Shown here: positions 56,322 to 64,000 of the stretch, piece by piece
Position numbering within the stretch: the stretch's first letter is position 1
Layout of the letters: each line of letters opens with the position of its first letter
Source of the DNA: Rhodosporidiobolus odoratus
Lineage: Eukaryota > Basidiomycota > Microbotryomycetes > Sporidiobolales > Sporidiobolaceae
Direction of reading: 5' to 3'
Assembly: GCA_034387635.1 (NCBI GenBank)
Contig: JAOANU010000010.1
Span: 558,001-622,000, forward strand
Length of the DNA: 64,000 nt
Program-made: the position numbers and the translations under genes
Notes under the pieces: model-generated
Seen by the model: only the letters and a program-made list of their open reading frames with translations
Told to the model about the DNA's origin: nothing
Database searches by the model: none

Positions 56322-58670
56322 CTACCGCCTTTCAACTTTTCTCCTCGCTCCTTCCACCTTCTCCTCCACCTTCCTCATCATCTCCGCACACTCTCCTTTC
56401 CTGCCCTCCCCGACCTGCTCCCGCGCATCTACCAGCCCCAACAGAGCTTCCTTAATGACCCTCTGCGCATCGACCGCCGCTTGCGCTCTCGCGAACGTCG
56501 CAGGGAGATTAAGCTTTGGTCGGCGGCTATTGCCGGATGTTTCGCCCGCAGCATGGGCGGGAGGTTCGAGAGGTACTTCTATCGGGATGCGGGCGAGGAG
56601 AGGGAGAAAGTCCTGCGAGCGAATCGAAGGAGAGCGCCAGAAAGCGGCGCGTAGCTGAGATGGAGAAGGGACTGCAGCGGCGCCTGCGGAAGAATGGGAA
56701 GGAGAGTCGGAAGCGACAGAGGCGAAACTGCTGTTGCTGTTCATGGCACGTTTTCGGGGAGAAGTTTGGGTGGAGGAGGCGGCAAGGGTGGTGGCCAGAG
56801 GGAGGGTGACGATGTCGCTCACATAGGTAAGAGGGTGAGAGGTGTTCTCAAGGTATGTAGTGAAGAGGCGTAGTACGAAGGCGGATGGAAGGGAGCTAGA
56901 CGCCAGCAGCTGCGCGTGGAGTTTTAGAGTTAATCTTGAGTCGGGCAGAAGTTTTGCACAAGGAACTTACCTCGACGAAAGCTATAAAGTCTTCTGGCTG
57001 TAGAAGCCGCATACGTTGTACGATCTCGGTGAGCAGTGCGCTTCCGCTCAACCAACCATCCATGGCGGAGCGACCCATCTAGCAGAGTGTGAATAGGGTC
57101 AGCACTCTGATTCGGCAGAGGAAAGAGTAGGTATCAACGCACGAGGCCAAGCAGTCGGACAGCCGCAACTCGTTTGTCCTCTAGCTGCATTCCGTCGTCC
57201 CCCTCGATCTCACTCTCTTTCTTCCCCTGCCCAGCCTCGCTGCCTCCATCGCTCATTTCCTCATCCTCCTCGTCCTCGCCATCCGCAAGCTTCTTCGCAG
57301 ATCCATACTCTGAGAAGGGCCAGAAGACGAGATCGAGCGCTTTGGGAGAGATTTCGCGAGAGGTTGAGGAAGAAGCGGATGGCTTGAAGTAGCGTATGAG
57401 GGAGATAGGAGCGGGAGGATCTGCCACATCAAGAAAGGAAGTCGAACCTCTTGCTGGTCAGCTCACTACGCAAAAAGACTGGACAACGGTTAAGGGGGAA
57501 GTCGCGGCGCGAAGAGAGACGGAGCTCACCTTCGGGCACCTTGTTCTTCCTATCATGCTCCTTCTCCCATCCATCGACCATTACCCCAAAAAGGGCCCAC
57601 CCTCCACCCTCCACCATAACGTTTTCCCGACTTCTCAATCTCCCTTTCCTCGCCGTTGTCCCCGCCAAAACATCCCACAAATCCTCCGCTTTGCCAATTC
57701 TCTTCGCCGCTGTCATGATCGGTTCGTCTTCGTCCGCCGGTCTCAAGTCATCTTCGTCTTCTGACCCCTCGAGGTCAGGTACTAGGCGAGGGGCAGCCTT
57801 CCGGATCGGGGGCAGTTTTTTCCCCTCCGCTTTGAGTTGTGCCCGCTTCGCTTCGACCTCCGCGTGTTCCTTCACAGCGGCTTGGCGAGCTTCCTCTTCC
57901 CTTCTCTGGCGATCGAGACGCTCCAACCGTGTTTCGGGCAGACCACTCCCCCTAATTGCGCGGCAGACGATTTCCATTCCGTTGGTTCCGATGACTGACT
58001 GGAGGACGAGGAGAGCTTGAGCTCGCACGCTCTGGTACGAGGGCGAAAGAGGATCGTCTGATTCGGGGAAGAGAGCGGTGCCGGGTTGAGGGACGGTCGA
58101 GGTGGAACGGACGCCGGGTGCGAAGGATGGGTTGGAGGATTTCGTAGGCGGTTTATAAAGCAACGGGAATAGGCAGAGGGTGAGGAGCATACGGATATGC
58201 GTGCTGCATTTGCACGAAGAGACGCGATGAGCTGATTGAGCCGCTGCACGAGGCAAAAGGAAAAATGGCACGAACCGAGTAGGGTAGTGTAGCCGGTTCA
58301 GAAACGTCTGTATTGACAGTAAGCCATCTGAGTCTACACATAGGCGGCTTGTTCAGCGTGTCTTTGACAAAAGAGAAGAGGCGCTCGACTTACAGCCAGC
58401 CGCATCGTCCACCTCCAACCGCTGCTCTACCAGCGCCTCTTCCGTCCCTCTCAGCTCTTGCGGTTCCTTCGGACGGGTACGATCCGCTTGTATGACTTGT
58501 TTCGGTCGTCTGCCCTTGCTTGTCAGTGTTTCTCCAATGCTGGATGGGGCGGGACCGTCGGTGGGGAGGTCCAGGCGAGGAAGTTTGGACGCGGGCGAAG
58601 TTGGCGCAGACGCATTGTCGGCCGGTCGTGGTGACGAGGGGCGCTTTAATGGGACGCTTGTGCTTGCCAT
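56322..58670 (-). CDS. 621-aa helical protein with acidic insert, unrecognised
   Basis: Exons: 58394-58670, 58272-58333, 58193-58243, 57530-58031, 57143-57420, 56971-57078, 56322-56909. The start (MASTSVPLKRPSSPRPAD) begins a disordered, basic N-terminus. Then come helices that look like ARM/HEAT-type packing (SVRAQALLVLQSVIGTNGME, EIVQRMRLLQPEDFIAF, LASSSLPSAFVLRLFTTYLE), interrupted by charged coiled sequence (RQRREEEARQAAVKEHAEVE) and an acidic loop (DGEDEEDEEMSDGGSEAGQG). The C-terminus is again helical and charged. Composition suggests a nuclear or nucleolar scaffold, but I cannot assign a family. Confidence 0.78.
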
Positions 58671-59142
58671 AGTCGCTTATGGAGGAAGCGCAGGATATAG
58701 GCAGATGACAATTCACGTTGCGGCGCGTACAAGTTGTTTTCGCAAGAAAGGAAGTGGTTGCGCCGAAAAGCAGCACGAGCAGAGATCGCGGTCCAGCGCG
58801 TAGGCGCCGGGGGGAGGGGGGGGTGGGGGGGGGGGGCGAAACGCTGGCCCGGTACAACAGGCGGAGCGAAACTTGCAACGTCGTTTTTCCTTTCTTCTTT
58901 CTTCGACTCCTCTCGCGGCCCTACCTTGGCGAACGTCATTGTGCGACTCATACCAGAGTTGACAAGCCCGGATTCCCTAAAGCCTGAAGAGGCTGGAGAA
59001 GCTGAGGCAATATAGGGAACAAAGATGATACGACGACGAAGGAAAACCCGATGGTGGGGATCTGCAAAGGGACTGAGGGTAAAACCGAGACAGGATGTAG
59101 GTATATGGGGCCAGACGATGAAGGTGGCGAGAACCGGAAGAA
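58671..59142. other. Intergenic with G-rich tracts
   Basis: Promoter of the 621-aa gene and 3' flank of secreted copy C. It holds G-runs of 6, 8 and 12 separated by single bases at 58809-58836. No gene seen. Confidence 0.5.
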
Positions 59143-60028
59143 TCACTGCGAGGCAGACGAACAGGTGATGTTGTCGTGCGTCTTCGCGAACTTCTTGCAG
59201 GCTGCGAGGGAGATTGGACCGCCCTTGACGGTAGCACGCTTGGCGAACTTAGCCTTGATCATGGCTTCAGTCTGCGTTGGACAGATCGAAAGGAGCCGGT
59301 GGCAATAAAGTTGAGGGATCAGGGGCAAGTCATCGCGGAAGAAGAGGTCGATAGAAGAAGCAAGCGTACGTAGTCGGTGATCGTGCCGCCGTTAGTCCAA
59401 GTTCCGTCAGGGTTCTTGGCAAGGCCACCGCAGAACGCATGGATGCGGTCTTCAGTCCGGTGGAGATGGTCAGTTCAGCCAGATTGTCAGCCTCGAGGGG
59501 GAACCGACGCACTGCCAGTCTGCACCTTCTCACCAGACGCGGTCTGGAAGAGGCAGTCGAGCTGCACATCATGTGAATGGAAGCGTGCGGCCGGCGGTCA
59601 GATAGAACACATGATCGGGTGAGGTGGCAGAAAAGGCGAACCTGGTGGTGTGAGCCGTACTGACCGATGGGGCCGACGTAGCTAACGCACTCGCTCCTAA
59701 ACTTTTTGCAGAAAGCTTCGGTGTTGGCGAAATGGCTGGTGCTGTACTGCGCATGCGGGTCAGCGTCGCAAGGACGGCAAGAAAAGCGACGGTGTCAGCG
59801 GCCGTCGTCCTCCCGGCACCGCTCGCGTCCTTCCAATTTTCGCAATTTCCCACTTCAGACCCTGCCCACCATCTTCTGCTCTGTGTGGCGTAAGCGGAAG
59901 TAACTGACTTGAACCAGAGCATCTCGTGTCAGATCTATACTGCCTTGTGCCATGATCGCTGCGACCCCTCCGGCGAAGAATGAAGCGACAAGCGCGAGGA
60001 TCGTGGTGAAAGAGAGAGTGCGTAACAT
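59143..60028 (-). CDS. Secreted cysteine-rich protein, copy C
   Basis: Predicted 160 aa, five exons: 59909-60028, 59642-59746, 59513-59561, 59370-59449, 59143-59271. The signal peptide is MLRTLSFTTILALVASFFAG. The mature protein keeps the spacing of copy A: YSTSHFANTEAFCKKF, SECVSYVGPIGQYGSHHQ, LDCLFQT, IHAFCGGLAKNPDGTWTNGG, AACKKFAKTHDNITC. It again has six mature Cys. Compared with copy A, one intron in the first half and the last small intron are absent, while three intron positions match. The strongest conservation is in the two Cys-Gly blocks, suggesting one fold. Functional class unknown; it resembles fungal small secreted proteins. Confidence 0.87.
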
Positions 60029-61386
60029 GCCGAGAGGTAGAGACTGAAGCAAGTCGATGAAGGAGTGAGCGAATGTGCGGAGCTTGGAGTGCTTGAGACT
60101 GGCTAGAGAGTGTGTATGGTTTGGACTGGCAAGCGTGGCGGTGGGAGAGTCGGCGGTAGGAGGAGGAAGAGTAGAAGAAGGAAAGGAAGGAACGAGGACG
60201 AGGTGCCCGCTCAAAAGCCTCTAGATGCGGACGAGGTGCGTGCACGATCGAAAATGGCGAGACCCTTGGCAGATCAGCTGACGGGCGCTTGCCAGCTAGC
60301 TACGCGCTTCAGGCGCGTACAAGTCTGCAGGTGGCTGACGAGGGCAGTACAGCTCGCGTCGCAGAAAACGAGGTCCCGGGCGAGCTGAAGAGGGCACGAC
60401 TTCCTGGATCTCCACAGGCAAAGCTGGCGATGTCAGCAGCTGACTAGCCGCTGTATAACTACAGTCGAACCCTGCGATTGTGACGACCACTTGCATACTG
60501 GAAGTACCGAGCAGAGAAAGAGAGCCTGAGGAAGTCGACGAGAAGAGATCAGGTCGACGCGACCCTACGACGCGATCGGCACACAATGTCCGATAGTTTC
60601 AGTGTCTCATGCGTGCGTAGGGAGTGAGAAAAGAGAACACACTGTCCTACGCCCGTTGTGGCTGTCCCCTTCAGGCTTCGACTTTGGTTGTCCCGTCGAC
60701 ACTTCGCTGGAACTTACGAGCCAGCGATCACCTGCTCTGTAGGTGCTTGTAGCCCCCAGACCCTGTACGGGGGCGCATCGGCCGTAGCGGGCGCGGCACT
60801 CCGGTCGTGATGAAGCGGCGAGTTGAGCGTCCAGAGTCGAGGTTGGCGGCGTCTGAAGCTTAGATGACAGTGCGAGGCGACACTCGAGACGTCTTGTAGG
60901 TCCTCGTACAGCCTCAGTAGGGTTCCAGCGCTACCAGTCAGCGGTGTTGTGCCAAAACCTCTTCCTCCATGTTTCTCACCTTCTCTTCATGTGGCGCGGT
61001 CGAACCGCTGCAATCCGTCCGCACGTTCCGTAGAGCTGCACGCTTACGCAAGGCTGGATGCTGAATCAGCTCTGCTCGACCCGCATCCCCCCTTTCCCTG
61101 ACCCGCCGTTACCTGAAGCCGTTGCAAGGCCGTCCGGTTGAGCCTCGAGCACGGGACGCCCAACGATCCGTCCCAGAAATCACTGCTCTCCAACGACGAA
61201 CGCAGGACTCGCTGGTGGAACGGCTGACAGCGAGACTGAGAGGGAAACAGGCAGTAGAAAAATCAAGCCGGAACAACAAATTGCCCGATAGACTACAGCT
61301 CGACCATGAAACGTTGCCGATGAAGGCCGAGCTAGTCTGCGCTGGCAAGCTGTCCGTTATGCGTCCGGCCGGCGTCGAGCAGATCG
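60029..61386. other. Long intergenic region
   Basis: About 1.4 kb upstream of secreted copy C. Frames up to 157 codons exist (for example plus strand 61122-61595) but have no domain, no leader and mixed codon use. No repeats longer than simple runs. It probably contains the copy C promoter. Confidence 0.35.
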
Positions 61387-62050
61387 TCAGCCAAGTCGCC
61401 CAACCAGCATTCGCTGCGACACCACAGCCCGTCGCACTTCCGTGCAGAGCACGCCCACGCTCATGGTACAGACTCTGTGCCAGCGAGGAGTATGGGGACC
61501 AGGAGGAGCTGGGTAGAGAGAAGGATTCCCGACTAGTAGGAGAAAAGAAGAAGACGGACTCACCCCCCTGTCCGGGTCTGCTGCTCCAGCCATAGTAGTT
61601 CCGGCCTCCACCAGGTTCTTGTCATTATCCGGACTGCCCTTAACCTGCGAAAGATGGCGAAAGTGAGCCACAGCTATATCTGAGCGAGAAAAACGCAAAA
61701 CCCCTACGTACCTTCCCCGGCGCCGGCTCCTCTCCCCTCTGGACCTCCGTTGTCCTGAAATCCTCCTGTCCACCTCTCTCCACCACACCTCCCTCCTCCA
61801 CCTCCTGCGAAAAAGCCGCTTTCTTCCCTTGTGCAGAGGGAATCTCCTCCTTACTCATGCTCAGCCTACCTTCCATCGCGGCTGAATTTCCTTGTCCTCG
61901 TAGGGCGTCTTGTGTACCGGGCCAAGGGGCGCCCTGGGAGGAGGGAACGGTGGATGAAGGTGGTCCCCCGTCGATTGAGGGGGATCTAGCTTCGGACAGG
62001 GTTGAGGAGGTGGTTGAGGGCGAGGTAGCTTTGTCAGTGGTGGGCGGCAT
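61387..62050 (-). CDS. Small Ser/Glu-rich hydrophilic protein, unrecognised
   Basis: Exon 1 at 61712-62050 starts MPPTTDKATSPSTTSSTLSE and is hydrophilic and low in complexity. A GTACGT intron leads to exon 2 (from 61644; VKGSPDNDKNLVEAGTTMAG), both phase 0. A GTGAGT donor follows at 61563, so a third exon may exist; otherwise the frame reads on to TGA at 61387. The composition (short, charged, no hydrophobic core) resembles fungal stress-induced disordered proteins, but this is only a likeness. The 3' end is uncertain. Confidence 0.5.
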
Positions 62051-62469
62051 CGTGTTGTTCGTTGTCGTCGTGCTTCAGCTCTCCGGGATAAGTACGGAGA
62101 CAGTGAGGGGAAGCAGCGAGTCGAGAAGGTGACGTCGTTGGATTGGATAAGGTGACGATAGAGGGTGATAAGGCCATGCAAGCTCCAACGCGCCTTACGA
62201 TCGAACACTTCGGCCTGCAACGCCCGGAACAGCATTGTGCAGAAGGGAAGGTCAGTGGAAAGTCCCGGGTCCCTCCGAATTTTCCTCTCAGGCTTTTCCC
62301 AAAGGCGCATCGCCCGCCTGCCTTTCATGTCGCCTCGGTTGGTTGAAAGTCTAGTATTGATTTACGTCTATGATATGCGAGTACTTCCAAGCGTCCGCCC
62401 CTGTCCCCTCCGTTTCCGTCCGACACCCTTTCCCCGGGATCCACCTATACTACCTGTTCCTCGATTCAG

Positions 62470-64000
62470 CTAGAATCGGGTCAAGCGACGACCAAGGAGC
62501 CAAGTACTGTACAGCCGGTCGCACGGCGCATAGAAGAAGGGAGTCCCATGGAAAGATGGAGGAAACAAGGAGGAGCAAAGAAGGAGGGGAAAAAAGGACA
62601 GACGAGTCAGCAACGGAAGGAAAGGGAAGCAATAAGAGAAACAAAACAAACGTGAACCAATGGTACACCAGCGAGACCTTATTCCGGAAGCTCATAGCTT
62701 GCGAAAAGTACGCAGAACGCCATGCAAGCCCTGCAGACGAGTAGCCGACGATGAAAAAAGCGTCAACAGAATTGTCCCTCGAGAGGTAGATGAGCGAGAT
62801 TCTACAAAGTGGAGGAAAGACGTACAAGCGGCCCTCCCTGTCAATTCTCCCTTGGGTCCATTCGCTTGTGACCGATCTAGTACCGCACTCCAACCACCGA
62901 TGTAAGCCATAGCACCGCGATTGTTGTAGACGAAAGGACCCGGGGGATCGCCTGCCCGACGTCGTCAAGATATAGAGGATGTCAAAACATGTGCGAGTAA
63001 GTTGACCGGGAGCAAGGGGAAGAGGCGTACGGTTCTTGACCTGCGCATTCAGGATCTTGGCCAGCCATCGAGCTTCTTGACTTGCGACTGCATCGACAAC
63101 TCACTAATCAGGAGGGAGAGTCGCCCCACGCAAGAGGGCCAAGTGACGAACCTTGCGCAGTAGCGGGTAGCTTTTCCGTCAGAGAGCTGCAGTCGCCAAT
63201 GACGAAGATATCCTTGTTGACGACGCCGTCCTGACTGGTCGGGTTGAAGTGCTCGTTGACGAGTAAGCTGTGACAATGGGTTGGTCAGTCAAGACCACTG
63301 TAGATACAAGGGAAGAACAAGGTAACGGACCTATGCGTCCTTTCCTCATGCTTCAATTCCCCAATCGACGCAATAAGCGGATTCGGTGCCAGCCCAGTCG
63401 ACCAAACCAACAATCCATGAGGGACCTTCCCCTCCTCCTCAACCTCAAGATGCGCCTCTCCAACACTCGTCACATGGTGATTGGGCTTCAACCGGATCCC
63501 CTCCCTGATAAACTTTTCGGTGGCGTACTGAGCGAGAGACTCGTCGAAGGAACCGAGGATACCCGGAGCAGTGTCGTAGATCGTTATGCGGGCATAGGGG
63601 GCGAGACTCGGGTAGGCGCGTTCGAGGTCGGACGTGAGAAAGTCGTGCAGTTCGCCCGCAAACTCGACGCCTGTCAGATTGAACAGCATTCAGTTGTGGT
63701 CAGACTACGAACAAGAAACGAGCCGTACCTGTCGGTCCTCCGCCCACGATGATGAAGTGTAGCAGCGCTTTGCGCTCGTCGTCCGTTACCGTGGGTTGCG
63801 CTGCAAGTTCAAAGCACTCCAGGATCCTGTTTCGAATCTTGGCAGAGTCGCGGATGTCCTGCGAGCAATCAGGAGATCAGGCCACAGATGTGGCGAGCCG
63901 GGCTTAGGTTGGCGTACCTTGAGGAAGTACCTGCTCGATAGAAAGGTCAGGCAGTAGCAAGATGAAAGATCGGAAGGATACGCACGCGTGTTCCTTCACC
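62470..64000 (-). CDS. Alternative (rotenone-insensitive) NADH dehydrogenase, 3' part
   Basis: Runs off the right edge; about 303 codons remain. Exons: 63986-64000 (cut), 63918-63930 (13 nt), 63729-63858, 63331-63670, 63152-63267, 63031-63087, 62826-62951, 62652-62730, 62470-62506. It is a single-subunit mitochondrial type II enzyme passing electrons from NADH to ubiquinone without proton pumping. Features: [19 protein letters not shown], the nucleotide-binding [25 protein letters not shown], the FAD-binding [31 protein letters not shown], and the membrane-anchoring end [14 protein letters not shown] then [10 protein letters not shown]. Internal (Ndi1) versus external (Nde1) cannot be told without the N-terminus. 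The final 37-nt exon was placed because it restores the family's C-terminal GRxxTRF. Confidence 0.93.

Noticed and set aside
61109..61595. Opposed 80- and 157-codon frames upstream of the small Ser/Glu-rich gene
   Set aside because: They overlap on opposite strands, show mixed codon use and no recognisable motif. The minus frame could be a third exon of the 62050 gene but no evidence favours it.
62450..62651. Reading the NADH dehydrogenase on through [10 protein letters not shown] to a stop at 62450
   Set aside because: Splicing from 62652 to 62506 yields [12 protein letters not shown], the C-terminal signature expected for this enzyme family.
1..64000. CRISPR arrays, rRNA, insertion sequences, viral or toxin genes
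   Set aside because: Nothing in the window has the repeat-spacer pattern, conserved rRNA segments, terminal inverted repeats with transposase, or recognisable viral or toxin proteins.

Overview
The window looks like nuclear DNA of a basidiomycetous yeast, probably a red yeast of the Rhodotorula/Rhodosporidium group (Pucciniomycotina). That placement is an inference from GC-rich, tightly packed genes broken by many short introns (about 50-100 nt, donors mostly GTGCGT, GTACGT or GTGAGT, branch sites of CTGAC/CTAAC type), and from the gene set (FG nucleoporin Nup2, prohibitin, Ilv6, external NADH dehydrogenase, Gda1). It contains no rRNA, tRNA, CRISPR array or intact transposon that I can recognise. 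I rebuilt exon structures by hand. For the main models the exon phases sum to an open frame ending at a plausible stop.

Layout. 0-9 kb: a small gene remnant, then minus-strand NUP2, a 113-aa small protein and a 1177-aa low-complexity/coiled-coil protein whose last in-frame stop lies inside a tandem repeat only 42 bp before the small gene. 9-17 kb: a broken plus-strand gene, a 123-aa single-pass membrane protein, a large RhoGAP protein, a 47-nt poly-G tract, an HD-domain hydrolase, and the orphaned tail of a major-facilitator transporter. 17.6-25.2 kb: one 19-exon gene for a 2118-aa PH-domain coiled-coil protein. 26.3-40 kb: a PQ-loop membrane protein, the NF-X1/FAP1 zinc-finger protein, an aquaporin with a cluster of microexons, and Golgi GDPase Gda1.

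40.8-43 kb: a small secreted cysteine-rich protein gene and its decayed tandem copy; a third, intact relative lies at 59-60 kb on the other strand. 43.3-52 kb: a Lys-rich probable nuclear protein, prohibitin-2, a glycine-rich RRM protein built from phase-1 mini-exons, and the mitochondrial acetolactate synthase regulatory subunit. 53-56 kb: two tandem secreted DUF3237-like proteins with a repeated palindrome upstream. 56-64 kb: an unrecognised 621-aa protein, the third cysteine-rich protein gene, a small low-complexity protein, and the 3' part of an alternative NADH dehydrogenase that runs off the right edge.

Most genes are housekeeping (nuclear transport, mitochondria, Golgi, signalling) and do not form an operon-like pathway. 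The accessory content is the secreted proteins at 40-43, 53-56 and 59-60 kb and the gene relics near 0.5, 10 and 17 kb.
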